From NCBI RefSeq assembly GCF_900106065.1, contig NZ_LT629796.1:868001-932000 (forward strand): a stretch of DNA of 64,000 bases, read 5' to 3'. How positions within the stretch are numbered: the stretch's first letter is position 1; each line of letters begins with the position of its first letter. The DNA comes from Pseudomonas mandelii. Lineage in GTDB: Bacteria > Pseudomonadota > Gammaproteobacteria > Pseudomonadales > Pseudomonadaceae. The notes under the pieces were generated by a model. It worked only from the letters and a program-made list of their open reading frames with translations. It ran no database searches and was not told the DNA's origin. Made by a program: the position numbers and the translations under genes. Shown one piece after another: positions 43,785 to 52,986 of this stretch.

Positions 43785-44984
43785 ATGCCGCTCACCGCCA
43801 AACCGCTCTCAGGTCTGAAAGTCATCGAATTGGGCACCTTGATCGCCGGCCCGTTTGCCTCGCGTATTTGCGGTGAATTCGGCGCCGAAGTAATCAAGAT
43901 CGAATCCCCCGACGGCGGTGATCCGCTGCGCAAATGGCGAAAACTCTACGAAGGCACCTCGCTGTGGTGGTTCGTCCAGGCCCGCAACAAAAAATCCCTG
44001 ACCCTGAACCTGAAACACCCTGACGGCCTGGCAATCCTGAAAAAGCTGCTGGCCGAAGCGGACATCCTGATCGAGAATTTTCGCCCTGGCGTGTTGGAAA
44101 AACTTGGCCTGGGCTGGGACGTCTTGCACGCCCTCAACCCGAAACTGGTGATGGTACGGCTGTCGGGCTTCGGCCAGACCGGGCCGATGAAGGATCAACC
44201 CGGTTTTGGCGCCGTTGGTGAATCCATGGGCGGCCTGCGCTACATCACCGGTTTCGAAGACCGGCCACCGGTGCGCACCGGGATTTCCATCGGTGACTCG
44301 ATTGCCGCGCTATGGGGTGTGATTGGCGCACTGATGGCGTTGCGTCACCGCGAGGTCAACGGTGGCCAGGGCCAGGTGGTGGACGTGGCGCTGTATGAAG
44401 CAATCTTCGCCATGATGGAAAGCATGGTGCCGGAGTTCGATGTGTTCGGTTTCATTCGCGAGCGCACCGGCAACATCATGCCAGGCATCACGCCCTCCTC
44501 GATCCACACCAGCGCCGACGGCAAGCATGTGCAGATAGGCGCCAATGGCGATGCAATCTTCAAACGCTTCATGCTGGTCATCGGTCGCGAAGACCTGGCC
44601 AACGACCCGGTGCTGGCCAGCAACGATGGCCGCGACAGCCGCCGTGACGAGATTTACGGGGTGATCGATCGCTGGGTCAATTCGCAGTCGCTGGACACCG
44701 TGCTCACGCAGCTGAATCAGGCCGATGTACCTGTCAGTCGGATCTTCAGCGCCGAAGACATGTTCAGTGATCCGCAGTATCTGGCCCGGGAAATGTTCCT
44801 GCAGGCCAAGCTGCCGGACGGCAAAGACTTCAAGATGCCGGGGATTGTGCCGAAACTCTCTGAGACACCCGGCGATTGCGCATGGGTCGGGCCGCAGTTA
44901 GGCGAGCACAACGCGCAGGTACTCAACGATCTTGGTTACGACCCGCAACAGATTGCCAAGCTGCGCGAAGACGGGGCCATCTAA
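43785..44984 (+). CDS. CaiB/BaiF family CoA-transferase
   Basis: A 399-residue family III CoA-transferase. Conserved stretches are LSGLKVIELGTLIAGPFASRICGEFGAEVIKIE (N-terminal nucleotide-like fold), FVQARNKKSLTLNLKHPDGLAILKKLL, and LSGFGQTGPMKDQPGFG. Moves CoA between carboxylic acids, but this family has many substrates and context gives none. ATG 43785 has AGGA 7 nt upstream. Divergent from yaeQ. Confidence 0.9.
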   Translation: MPLTAKPLSGLKVIELGTLIAGPFASRICGEFGAEVIKIESPDGGDPLRKWRKLYEGTSLWWFVQARNKKSLTLNLKHPDGLAILKKLLAEADILIENFRPGVLEKLGLGWDVLHALNPKLVMVRLSGFGQTGPMKDQPGFGAVGESMGGLRYITGFEDRPPVRTGISIGDSIAALWGVIGALMALRHREVNGGQGQVVDVALYEAIFAMMESMVPEFDVFGFIRERTGNIMPGITPSSIHTSADGKHVQIGANGDAIFKRFMLVIGREDLANDPVLASNDGRDSRRDEIYGVIDRWVNSQSLDTVLTQLNQADVPVSRIFSAEDMFSDPQYLAREMFLQAKLPDGKDFKMPGIVPKLSETPGDCAWVGPQLGEHNAQVLNDLGYDPQQIAKLREDGAI

Positions 44985-45891
44985 GCTGAAACGCCTGCTT
45001 TCAACAGCCATTCACAACACCCGCAACTGGCGTACAGCGGCGGTATTGGGGCTATTGGCCGCGCTGGCGACACCCGTTTGGGCACAACCCAAAGCGACGC
45101 TGAACTGGTTACTCCGCGACTTGCCACCCACGATGATCTTTGAAGGTCCGAAAAAAGGTCAGGGGATTGTCGATCAGATCCTGCCGCTGTTGATAGCCGG
45201 GATGCCGCAATACGAGCACACCCTGATGCGAGTCAACCGGGCCCGCGCCATGCAAATGCTCCGCGAAGAATCGTTTACCTGCGATCCGTCGCTGGTCTGG
45301 ACCAAAGAGCGCGAACAATGGATTGCGTTCTCCATTCCGGCCTTCCGCGCGGTGAGCAATGGACTTGTCGTCCGCCGGGAAGACCGCGCGCAGCTGGATC
45401 CTTTTCTGATCGACGGCGAAGTCGATCTTGCGGCTCTGCTGGCCAGTGGCCAAAAGAAAATCGGGGTCGTCGCCGAGCGCAGTTACGGCCAAGTCCTCGA
45501 CACGCTGCTGAAACTGGCGCCACCGGACGCACTGGCTCCCCATTACGGCAACGATGCCCTTGCCAGTCTGTTGCAGATGCAGCGACTGGGCCGTTTGCAA
45601 ATGGTTCTGGGGTACTGGCCGGAAATTCGCTATCAGGCTAATCGAGAGCACATCGCCGACGATCAGCTGGAATTTTACCCGGTGAAGGGCACGGGCAAAT
45701 ACCTGTCGGGGCACATTGGCTGCTCCGGTACAGTCCAGGGCCGCAAGGCCATCCAAGAGATCAATGAACTGTTACGCACCCTGCCCCATGAGCGACTGGA
45801 CCAGCTGTACGCTGAGTGGCTGGACCCCGAAAGACGCAACGACTACCTGAAAGAAGCCAAAGCCTTTTTCGAGAATCAGGCCGGGCAATGA
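44932..45891 (+). CDS. TIGR02285-like periplasmic solute-binding protein, start codon unclear
   Basis: Up to 319 residues. The signal segment (NWRTAAVLGLLAALATPVWAQ) is followed by a small SBP_bac_3-type domain (LNWLLRDLPPTMIFEGPKKGQGIVDQILPLL, MRVNRARAMQML, IGCSGTVQGRKAIQEIN). No ATG precedes the signal in frame. The formal TTG at 44932 overlaps the CoA-transferase end by 53 bp and has no ribosome site; CTG at 44986, just after that gene's TAA with GGGG nearby, gives KRLLSTAIHNTRNWR and a normal signal peptide. I favour CTG. The ligand is unknown. Confidence 0.75.
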   Translation: MVTTRNRLPSCAKTGPSKLKRLLSTAIHNTRNWRTAAVLGLLAALATPVWAQPKATLNWLLRDLPPTMIFEGPKKGQGIVDQILPLLIAGMPQYEHTLMRVNRARAMQMLREESFTCDPSLVWTKEREQWIAFSIPAFRAVSNGLVVRREDRAQLDPFLIDGEVDLAALLASGQKKIGVVAERSYGQVLDTLLKLAPPDALAPHYGNDALASLLQMQRLGRLQMVLGYWPEIRYQANREHIADDQLEFYPVKGTGKYLSGHIGCSGTVQGRKAIQEINELLRTLPHERLDQLYAEWLDPERRNDYLKEAKAFFENQAGQ

Positions 45892-45909
45892 CAAATCGCA
45901 GGCAAAAGA

Positions 45910-45941
45910 AACCCCGAGAAGTGGGGAGACGACTCGGGGTT
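45910..45941 (-). terminator. Terminator-like hairpin between the SBP and DUF3509 genes
   Basis: AACCCCGAG, a 14-nt loop, CTCGGGGTT. On the minus strand it is followed by TCTTTTGCC, so it could end the DUF3509 transcript; it lies 18 bp after the convergent SBP gene stop. Confidence 0.55.
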
Positions 45942-46060
45942 AAACGTGGCCTACATAAAGACCAGTGGCAGCAAGCTACAAGCACCGGAGCACAATGCTT
46001 GATCCTGCTGTTACATGGTCTGACGACCTGAGCGCAGGAAGGTTCCCACAAAAGAACAAT

Positions 46061-46348
46061 TCAATTTCGACTGGCCAGGACCTTATCCTGAGCCGCATTG
46101 CGCAGCGCCGCGATGACGCAGGGTTCCAGCCGTCCTTCGGCAATCAGCACGTCGCGGTGCAAGCCGTCGACGACATCCGTCAGCAGACGGTAATCGGTTA
46201 ACTGGGCTTGATTGAACGCCCGTTCGACCACGATCGCGCCGGTCGCATTCTTCAGTGTCACCAGGCATTCGCCATGGGCGCCCGACGGGGTCAGCTTGAC
46301 CTGATACGGGCTCAGAGCCTCACCGAGCAATAGACTGATACTTTCCAT
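46061..46348 (-). CDS. DUF3509 family protein
   Basis: A 95-residue protein starting MESISLLLGEALSPYQVKLTPSGAHGECLVTL and continuing ERAFNQAQLTDYRLLTDVVDGLHRDVLIAEG, the DUF3509 pattern that I recall as specific to pseudomonads. No known function. A GTG four codons upstream (46360) is an alternative. It lies between the truncated sensor and the SBP gene, transcribed with the minus strand. Confidence 0.8.
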   Translation of the reverse strand: MESISLLLGEALSPYQVKLTPSGAHGECLVTLKNATGAIVVERAFNQAQLTDYRLLTDVVDGLHRDVLIAEGRLEPCVIAALRNAAQDKVLASRN

Positions 46349-46510
46349 CTCGATCACCACTCAATAGTCCGAAAACAAAGTGCCTGGGGTGTGTTCACAG
46401 TAAATGACCACCGACCCGAGAAGAAAGTTCTGGATTCCAGGTGCAGACGCGTCGGCGTCCCTGGTCGATAGAGCATGCACGGAAAAGATGACAGGGAAAA
46501 AACAGCCTGT

Positions 46511-47866
46511 TCACAGGTGCCTTGTCCGGTGACCGATATCAGTCCATCCCCCCAGCAACCCTCGCAATTGGCCGTCGACGCTGTAGAACGGCACCGTCCA
46601 TTGGTAGATGTCCCTGACCCCGTTGTTGAACAGCAATTGACGTTCACTGAAGCGTGGCTTTCGAGTCTCCATCTGCGCCATGAATTCGGCATGCAGCAGC
46701 GCTGCGGTTTCCGCCGGCAGGACATCGAGCTCAACCAGCCGTCGCCCTTGAACCTGATCAAAACGGGTGCAGAGGCTCTCCTCATAACTTTTGTTGCACA
46801 TGATCAAACGCCCTTGCAGATCACGAACAAACATCGGATCGGGCATGGCGTCGATCAACGCATGCTGGAACGCAAGCTGATCGCCCAGCCCCTTCTCAGC
46901 GTCTGCGCGCTGCTTGATCAGTGCCGCGAGCCTGCGATTCCAGAGCAAGGAAAGCAGACCGAACAGGCTGACGATAAACATGCCCCAGCAAAACCAGTGA
47001 GTCAGCTGCCGCCAGCGAGAAGGCGACTCGACGGGCGCGATACCGCTGAGCCATTTCAGGCGAATGGCACGCAAGTCGGCCGCAGGAAAGGCCTCAAGCG
47101 CCTTGTTGAGAATGCTCAGCAGCGGCGACTGGCCTTTGCGTACCGCGAGGTGATCAGCCTCCCACTTGCCCTCCACGGCCCGGCCGACCTTGAGTTGCCC
47201 CAACGGATAGAGCTGCGCCCCGATTTCATTTTCGATGGTGGCAAAGGCTTCACCACTTTCAACCAGCGCCCTGGCCTCGGCGTAAGTCTTGACCGTGCGC
47301 AACTCTATCGCCGGGTAGTCGCGGCGAATCGTGCCTTCGAGTGCGTGCCGGGCCGGCAACACCAGCACTCTTTTCGCCAACTGCGCCAAGGAGTGCACGA
47401 CCGGTGCGTCTGCCCGTCCGACAAACACCCATCCAGCGCCACCGAACGCATGACTGAAATCCAGGAACGCCTTACGCTCGTCATTCATCGCAAGCGTTGT
47501 GCTCATGTCCGCCTCGGCACTTTCCAGACGCCCAAGCAGTTGGTCGGTGGAAAACGACTCCTCGTGAACAAACTGCAAACCCGTCATGGCACTGATGCGA
47601 TTGAGCAGATCGTTGTTCAGACCGCTCCACTGACCGTGTTCATCCTTGAACAGATAAAGCGGGTATTGCACCGACGAGACGATGACTTGCGGATGCTCGG
47701 CAACCCACCTCAGTTCCTGAGCATCCAGTTCGATGATTGCGCCGACGCCCGCCCCCCTGGACTCGGGCGTCGCCAATTGCGCGGCCGTCCCTGCTTGATC
47801 CAAGCCCAGGACGCCGATCAAAAACATCCAGCACACGGCTGGTTTGAACCCTCTGAAAAACCGCAT
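46511..47866 (-). CDS. Truncated BvgS-like sensor: solute-binding and PAS domains, no kinase
   Basis: A 451-residue protein. Signal segment near the start, a periplasmic SBP_bac_3 domain (about 50-280; VSSVQYPLYLFKDEHGQWSGLNNDLL, ISAMTGLQF), one TM helix (WFCWGMFIVSLFGLLSLLWN, about 300-320) and a cytoplasmic PAS domain (FQHALIDAMPDPMFVRDLQGRLIMCNKSYEE). It ends right after the PAS at GGWTDIGHRTRHL. In relatives the next part is a HisKA/HATPase/receiver module; none follows in any frame down to the DUF3509 gene. So it is a decayed kinase or a stand-alone sensor. ATG 47866 has AGGAAG upstream. Confidence 0.8.
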   Translation of the reverse strand: MRFFRGFKPAVCWMFLIGVLGLDQAGTAAQLATPESRGAGVGAIIELDAQELRWVAEHPQVIVSSVQYPLYLFKDEHGQWSGLNNDLLNRISAMTGLQFVHEESFSTDQLLGRLESAEADMSTTLAMNDERKAFLDFSHAFGGAGWVFVGRADAPVVHSLAQLAKRVLVLPARHALEGTIRRDYPAIELRTVKTYAEARALVESGEAFATIENEIGAQLYPLGQLKVGRAVEGKWEADHLAVRKGQSPLLSILNKALEAFPAADLRAIRLKWLSGIAPVESPSRWRQLTHWFCWGMFIVSLFGLLSLLWNRRLAALIKQRADAEKGLGDQLAFQHALIDAMPDPMFVRDLQGRLIMCNKSYEESLCTRFDQVQGRRLVELDVLPAETAALLHAEFMAQMETRKPRFSERQLLFNNGVRDIYQWTVPFYSVDGQLRGLLGGWTDIGHRTRHL

Positions 47867-47940
47867 TACCACTTCCTTCGCAATCAACTCGCCCATCCTT
47901 TCTGGGGCGAAAACACGGCAAGTGTGGCATGCAGAAATGA

Positions 47941-47965
47941 GAAAGCCCGTCAGGAGACGGGCTTC
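47941..47965 (-). terminator. Terminator-like hairpin after thrC
   Basis: GAAAGCCCGTC, four-base loop, GACGGGCTTC, about 23 bp after the thrC stop. On the minus strand TTTCTCATTT follows, a modest U-rich tail. Confidence 0.65.
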
Positions 47966-47987
47966 AAAATGTGACAGCTTTGAGTGG

Positions 47988-49397
47988 TTACAGCGGCTTG
48001 CCGCGGTTGCCATGCTGACTGACAAAGGCCTGCACGGCTTTCAAATCATTCGGCAACACGGTGCAACGCTCATTTCGCTCGAACAAATCAGAAAGATGTG
48101 CAGGTAGTTCAAGCGCTTTTCCTACGCCGGCTTTCTCCACTGCATCCGGGAATTTGACCGGATGGGCCGTGCCGAGGATCACCATTGGAATATCCAGGCT
48201 ACGACGGCATTCGCGCGCGGCCTTCACGCCGATGGCGGTGTGCGGATCCAGCAGTTCGCCGGTTTGCTCGTAGACTTCGGCAATGGTTTCGCAGGTTTGC
48301 GCGTCATCCACGGCCAGGGAATCGAACAATTTGCGGGCTTCGGTCCAGCGTTCCTGTTCGACGCTGAAACCGCCGCCCTGCTTGAAGCTGTCCATCAAAC
48401 CGGCAATCGCTGCGCCGTTGCGACCGTGCAGATCGAACAGCAGACGCTCGAAGTTCGACGACACCATGATGTCCATCGACGGCGACAACGTGGCGTGCAG
48501 GGTTTCCTTGACGTACTGGTTGCCGCTCATGAAGCGGTGCAGGATGTCATTGCGGTTGGTGGCGACGATCAACTGGTTGATCGGCAGGCCCATGTTACGT
48601 GCCAGGTAACCGGCGAAGATGTCGCCGAAGTTGCCGGTCGGCACCGAGAACGATACCGAGCGCGCCGGGCCGCCCAACTGCAGGGCTGCGTGGAAGTAGT
48701 AAACGATCTGGGCCATGATCCGCGCCCAGTTGATCGAGTTCACCGCCACCAGACGCGTGCCCTTGAGGAAGCTCTGGTCAGCGAAGCTGGCCTTGACCAT
48801 TTCCTGGCAGTCATCGAAGTTGCCTTCGATGGCGATGTTATGGATGTTCTCGCCGAAGATGGTGGTCATCTGGCGACGCTGCACTTCGGACACGCGGTTA
48901 TGCGGGTGCAGGATGAAGATGTCGACGTTTTCGCAGTGCTTGCAGCCTTCGATGGCGGCCGAACCGGTATCACCGGAGGTCGCGCCGACGATGACCACGC
49001 GCTCGCCGCGTTTTTCCAGCACGTAGTCGAGCAGACGACCGAGCAGTTGCAGGGCGAAGTCTTTGAACGCCAGGGTCGGGCCGTGGAACAGCTCGAGCAC
49101 CCATTCGTTGCCATTCAGCTGACGCAACGGTGCCACGGCGCTGTGCGAGAACACACCGTAGGTTTCTTCAAGGATCTTTTTGAAATCGGCATCAGGGATG
49201 CTGCCGGTGACGAACGGGCGCATCACCCGGAAGGCCAGCTCGTGATACGGCAGGCCCGCCCAGGAAGCGATTTCTTCCTGGGTGAAACGTGGCAGGTTTT
49301 CCGGGACGTACAGACCGCCGTCGGTGGCAAGACCGGCCAGCAGGACATCTTCGAAATTCAGGGCCGGTGCCTGGCCGCGGGTACTGATATAACGCAT
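47988..49397 (-). CDS. thrC: Threonine synthase
   Basis: Converts O-phosphohomoserine to threonine with PLP. The 469-residue product has the conserved N-terminus (MRYISTRGQAPALNFEDVLLAGLATDGGLYVPE), the PLP Lys at about 112 in GPTLAFKDFALQLLG, and the SGDTGSAA phosphate-binding loop. Gene order hom-thrC on the minus strand gives the last two steps of the homoserine-threonine branch; a 109-bp gap with a repeat separates them. Confidence 0.97.
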   Translation of the reverse strand: MRYISTRGQAPALNFEDVLLAGLATDGGLYVPENLPRFTQEEIASWAGLPYHELAFRVMRPFVTGSIPDADFKKILEETYGVFSHSAVAPLRQLNGNEWVLELFHGPTLAFKDFALQLLGRLLDYVLEKRGERVVIVGATSGDTGSAAIEGCKHCENVDIFILHPHNRVSEVQRRQMTTIFGENIHNIAIEGNFDDCQEMVKASFADQSFLKGTRLVAVNSINWARIMAQIVYYFHAALQLGGPARSVSFSVPTGNFGDIFAGYLARNMGLPINQLIVATNRNDILHRFMSGNQYVKETLHATLSPSMDIMVSSNFERLLFDLHGRNGAAIAGLMDSFKQGGGFSVEQERWTEARKLFDSLAVDDAQTCETIAEVYEQTGELLDPHTAIGVKAARECRRSLDIPMVILGTAHPVKFPDAVEKAGVGKALELPAHLSDLFERNERCTVLPNDLKAVQAFVSQHGNRGKPL

Positions 49398-49417
49398 AGG
49401 GGCAAACCTTTGGTTTG

Positions 49418-49500
49418 AGCTTCAAGTCTCAAGCTACAAGCGGCAAGTAAAAGCCAGAGTGCCTTTGACTTGTCGCTTGAAGCTCGCAGCTTGCCGCTGC
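49418..49500. repeat. AGCTTCAAG/GCGGCAAG-type inverted repeat between hom and thrC
   Basis: AGCTTCAAGTCTCAAGCTACAAGCGGCAAG is followed by CTTGTCGCTTGAAGCTCGCAGCTTGCCGCT, an imperfect inverted copy about 20 bp away. It differs from the REP units elsewhere in the window and resembles another common Pseudomonas intergenic repeat made of CTTGAAGCT/AGCTTGCCGC words. Confidence 0.7.
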
Positions 49501-49506
49501 TTTTGT

Positions 49507-50811
49507 TTAGTTCAGGTGCTCGACGCGGATCCGGACGACCGGACCGACCACGCCTGCCAGGGCTTCCAGCGCGGCGATCGCGTCGTTCATGTGCTGTTCC
49601 AGCACACGATGAGTCAGCAGGATCATCGGCACCAGACCGTCATGCTCTTCGACTTCTTTCTGCATGATCGATTCGATGTTGATGCCACGCTCCGACAGAA
49701 TGCTCGCGACCTGGGCCAGTACGCCCGGATGGTCTTTCGCCTGAATGCGCAGGTAGTAAGCACTTTCGCACGCTTCGATCGGCAGGATCGGGTGCGCCGA
49801 CAACGAATCCGGTTGGAAGGCCAGGTGCGGCACACGGTTTTCCGGGTCGGAGGTCATGGCGCGAACCACGTCCACCAGGTCGGCGATCACCGACGAAGCC
49901 GTCGGCTCCATGCCGGCACCCGCGCCGTAGAACAGGGTCGAACCGGCCGCATCACCGTTGACCATCACCGCGTTCATCACGCCGTTGACGTTGGCGATCA
50001 GACGATCGGCCGGAATCAGCGTCGGGTGCACGCGCAACTCGATACCGGACGCGGTGCTGCGAGCGACGCCGAGGTGCTTGATGCGATAACCCAGCGCTTC
50101 GGCGTAGTTCACGTCAGCGGTGGTCAGCTTGGTGATGCCTTCGGTGTAAGCCTTGTCGAACTGCAGCGGGATGCCGAAGGCGATGGAGGCCAGGATCGTC
50201 AACTTGTGGGCCGCGTCGATGCCTTCAACGTCGAAGGTCGGATCGGCTTCGGCGTAACCCAGGGCTTGCGCCTCGGCGAGTACGTCTTCGAAGGTGCGAC
50301 CCTTCTCGCGCATTTCGGTGAGGATGAAGTTGCCGGTGCCGTTGATGATCCCGGCGACCCAGTTGATGCGGTTGGCGGACAGGCCTTCACGGATCGCCTT
50401 GATCACCGGAATGCCACCGGCCACAGCCGCTTCGAACGCCACGATCACGCCTTTCTCACGTGCCTTGGCGAAAATCTCATTACCGTGAACGGCGATCAGT
50501 GCCTTGTTCGCGGTGACCACATGCTTGCCATTCTCGATGGCCTTGAGTACCAGCTCGCGGGCAACGGTGTAGCCGCCCATCAGCTCTATAACGATGTCGA
50601 TCTCAGGGTTCGTGGCCACTTCGAAGACATCGTTGGTAATCGCAATACCGGTCGTTTGGAACTGAGGCTTTGGCGTGCGCATGGCAATTTGTGCCACTTC
50701 GATTCCACGCCCGGCACGACGAGCAATTTCCTCGGCGTTGCGCTGAAGTACGTTGAAGGTACCGCCACCGACGGTCCCTAACCCACAGATGCCTACTTTG
50801 ACCGGTTTCAC
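49507..50811 (-). CDS. hom: Homoserine dehydrogenase
   Basis: Reduces aspartate semialdehyde to homoserine. The 434-residue product has an NAD(P) motif (GICGLGTVGGGT, about 7-18), the catalytic domain (NGTGNFILTEM, GYAEADPTFDVEGIDAAHKL) and a C-terminal ACT regulatory domain (HPGVLAQVASILSERGINIESIMQ), so feedback by threonine is expected. The start is GTG at 50811 with GGGGAG 6 nt upstream; the upstream ATG frame would add 18 residues that do not fit the family. Confidence 0.96.
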   Translation of the reverse strand: MKPVKVGICGLGTVGGGTFNVLQRNAEEIARRAGRGIEVAQIAMRTPKPQFQTTGIAITNDVFEVATNPEIDIVIELMGGYTVARELVLKAIENGKHVVTANKALIAVHGNEIFAKAREKGVIVAFEAAVAGGIPVIKAIREGLSANRINWVAGIINGTGNFILTEMREKGRTFEDVLAEAQALGYAEADPTFDVEGIDAAHKLTILASIAFGIPLQFDKAYTEGITKLTTADVNYAEALGYRIKHLGVARSTASGIELRVHPTLIPADRLIANVNGVMNAVMVNGDAAGSTLFYGAGAGMEPTASSVIADLVDVVRAMTSDPENRVPHLAFQPDSLSAHPILPIEACESAYYLRIQAKDHPGVLAQVASILSERGINIESIMQKEVEEHDGLVPMILLTHRVLEQHMNDAIAALEALAGVVGPVVRIRVEHLN

Positions 50812-50944
50812 TGTGAACTCCCCATAAAACGGCCGACTCAAGGCCGGCCGTGAAAACAGCCGCATACTCGCGGCTCTCTATTAATGGCCCGGCAAATGGT
50901 ACCGCCGGACCATGATCGTCAAAGGCTGGCCGTGACGATGCGAA

Positions 50945-51676
50945 TTATTTCGCGCCCAGCGCCAGTTTGGCGACTTGTGGCGCAGGCTGGTAGCCCGGAA
51001 TGACCTGACCGTCAGCCAAAACGATGGCCGGTGTGCCGTTCACGCCGATCGACTGACCGAGGGCGAACTGCTTGGAAACCGGGTTATCACACTTGGCGGC
51101 CTTGATTTCCTTGCCGTCGACCATTTTGTCCATGGCAGCTTTCTTGTCTTTCGAGCACCAGACCGCTTGCAATTGTTCGTCACCCGGCGAGCCCAGGCCC
51201 TGGCGCGGGAACGCGACGTAACGCACTTCGATGCCGCGCTTGTTCAGCTCAGGCACTTCGGCATGCAGTTTGTGGCAGTACGGGCAGGTGGTGTCGGTGA
51301 ACACGGTGATGTGCGATTTGGTTTCGCCGATCGCCGGGTAGACCACGGTTTCTGCAACCGGGATGGCGTTGACCAGTTTGGACACGCCCAGGCGTTCGGT
51401 CTTCTCGGTCAGGTTGACCGGCTTGCCGTCCTTGAGCTGGAACAGGTAGCCCTGCACCACGTATTGGCCGTCGGCGCTGGCGTAGAGCACGCGGCTGCCT
51501 TGCAGTTTGACTTCATACAGGCCCGGCAACGGACTGGCGGAGATGCTTTCTACCGGTACTTCCAGCTGGAGATTTTCCAGGCTTTTACGAATGGCTTTGT
51601 CGGCCGCGTCATCGGCGACGGCAAAGGTACTGACCAACGCAATGGCTGCGGCGGCGAAAATCTGGGTCAGACGCAT
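50945..51676 (-). CDS. dsbC: Thiol:disulfide interchange protein DsbC
   Basis: Periplasmic disulfide isomerase. The 243-residue precursor has a signal peptide (cleavage near FAVA|DDAAD, about 21), an N-terminal dimerisation domain, and a thioredoxin-fold domain with CPYC at 131-134 and a cis-Pro loop (NGTPAIV). A further Cys pair (WCSKDK, AKCDN) matches the structural disulfide of the family. ATG 51676 was chosen because it places the signal peptide at the start. Confidence 0.95.
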   Translation of the reverse strand: MRLTQIFAAAAIALVSTFAVADDAADKAIRKSLENLQLEVPVESISASPLPGLYEVKLQGSRVLYASADGQYVVQGYLFQLKDGKPVNLTEKTERLGVSKLVNAIPVAETVVYPAIGETKSHITVFTDTTCPYCHKLHAEVPELNKRGIEVRYVAFPRQGLGSPGDEQLQAVWCSKDKKAAMDKMVDGKEIKAAKCDNPVSKQFALGQSIGVNGTPAIVLADGQVIPGYQPAPQVAKLALGAK

Positions 51677-51840
51677 GAGAACTCCTGAAGGCGGACAAAT
51701 GGGACGATCAGAACGCCCGTGCCGAAACACCGGGTCATAACCGCCCATCGTGCAAACCGGCAAAGCCTACCACATAAGGCTCCTGTGGCCGAATGCGCCT
51801 GACGCAACACACATAATGGTGCGTATCTGATAACACGTGT

Positions 51841-51972
51841 TGTGGCGAGGGCGCTTGCTCCCGCTCGACTGCGCAGCAGTCGTAAAACAGGCACCTCGAT
51901 TTTCCTGATTAGCCGTGGTCCATCGTTTTGGGATCGCTTCGCGCCCCAGCGGGAGCAAGCGCCCTCGCCACC
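51841..51972. repeat. REP pair, GTGGCGAGGGCGC type, ends outward
   Basis: TGTGGCGAGGGCGCTTGCTCCCGCT at the left and AGCGGGAGCAAGCGCCCTCGCCA at the right, with an internal GACTGCGCAGCAGTC hairpin. It occupies most of the gap between dsbC and xerD. Confidence 0.87.
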
Positions 51973-51990
51973 GGTGATTTGTTCCATCCG

Positions 51991-52887
51991 TCAGCCGCGC
52001 GGGTGGTGTTTGGCGTGCAAGTCCTGCAAGCGTGCGCGGGCGACGTGGGTGTAGATCTGGGTGGTCGACAGGTCGCTGTGGCCGAGCAGCATTTGCACCA
52101 CCCGAAGGTCCGCGCCGTGGTTGAGCAGGTGCGTGGCGAACGCATGGCGCAAGGTATGCGGCGACAGCGACTTGCCGATCCCGGCGACCTTGGCCTGGTG
52201 CTTGATGCGATGCCAGAAGGTCTGGCGAGTCATCTGCTCACCGCGCTGGCTGGGGAACATGACATCGCTGGGACGCCCGCCGAGCAGTTCCTGGCGGCCA
52301 TCGCGCATGTATCGCTCGACCCAGACAATCGCCTCCTCGCCCATCGGAACCAGGCGCTCCTTGCTGCCTTTGCCCATGACCCGCAGCACGCCTTGACGCA
52401 GATTGACCTGCTCCAGCGTCAGGCTGATCAACTCCGTCACCCGCAAGCCGCACGCATAAAGCACTTCGAGCATGGCGCGGTCCCGCTGACCGATAGCTTC
52501 GCTCAAGTCCGGCGCCTTCAGCAGCGCTTCCACGTCTGCTTCCGACAGAGACTTAGGCAAAGGCCTACCGAGCTGGGGCATATCGACGCGCAAGGTCGGA
52601 TCGACCGCGATCAGCTTTTCCCTGAGTAGATAACGATAAAACCCACGCACACCGGAGAGGAATCGCGCCGTTGAACGGGGTTTGTAGTTTTGTTCCAGAC
52701 GCCAGGCCAGGTGATCGAGGATCAACTCGCGGCCGGCGTTGATCAGCTCCAGACCCTTTTCCTGCAACCAGCCATTGAACAAGGCCAGGTCGCTGCGATA
52801 GGCATCGCGAGTGTTATCGGATAGACCTTTTTCCAGCCACAGCGCGTCGAGGAATTGGTCTATCAATGGATGATCGATGGCGGGCAT
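51991..52887 (-). CDS. xerD: Site-specific tyrosine recombinase XerD
   Basis: With XerC resolves chromosome dimers at dif. The 298-residue product has the SAM-like N-terminal core-binding domain (LIDQFLDALWLEKGLSDNTRDAYRSDL) and the catalytic residues Arg149 (ACGLRVTEL), Lys173, His244-x-x-Arg247 (HTLRHAFATH), His270 (LGHSDLSTTQIYTHV) and Tyr279. This is a complete set. It is a housekeeping recombinase, not evidence of an integron or prophage. Confidence 0.96.
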   Translation of the reverse strand: MPAIDHPLIDQFLDALWLEKGLSDNTRDAYRSDLALFNGWLQEKGLELINAGRELILDHLAWRLEQNYKPRSTARFLSGVRGFYRYLLREKLIAVDPTLRVDMPQLGRPLPKSLSEADVEALLKAPDLSEAIGQRDRAMLEVLYACGLRVTELISLTLEQVNLRQGVLRVMGKGSKERLVPMGEEAIVWVERYMRDGRQELLGGRPSDVMFPSQRGEQMTRQTFWHRIKHQAKVAGIGKSLSPHTLRHAFATHLLNHGADLRVVQMLLGHSDLSTTQIYTHVARARLQDLHAKHHPRG

Positions 52888-52940
52888 ATAAGCTCAGGCA
52901 AGACCGACAGTACGGTCACGAAAGATAAATCGCAGGCAAC

Positions 52941-52968
52941 AAAAAAGCAGCCCGTAGGCTGCTTTTTT
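52941..52968 (-). terminator. Terminator of the rpsP-rimM-trmD-rplS operon
   Basis: AAAAAAGCAGCC, CGTA loop, GGCTGCTTTTTT: a 7-bp stem with strong A and T runs, 18 bp after the rplS stop on the minus strand. It could also stop plus-strand reads. Confidence 0.93.
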
Positions 52969-52986
52969 CTGCATCGGAAGCTGGAC

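Noticed and set aside
51991..52887. xerD as an integron or island integrase
   Set aside because: It has XerD length and residues and lies in the conserved dsbC-xerD housekeeping context.
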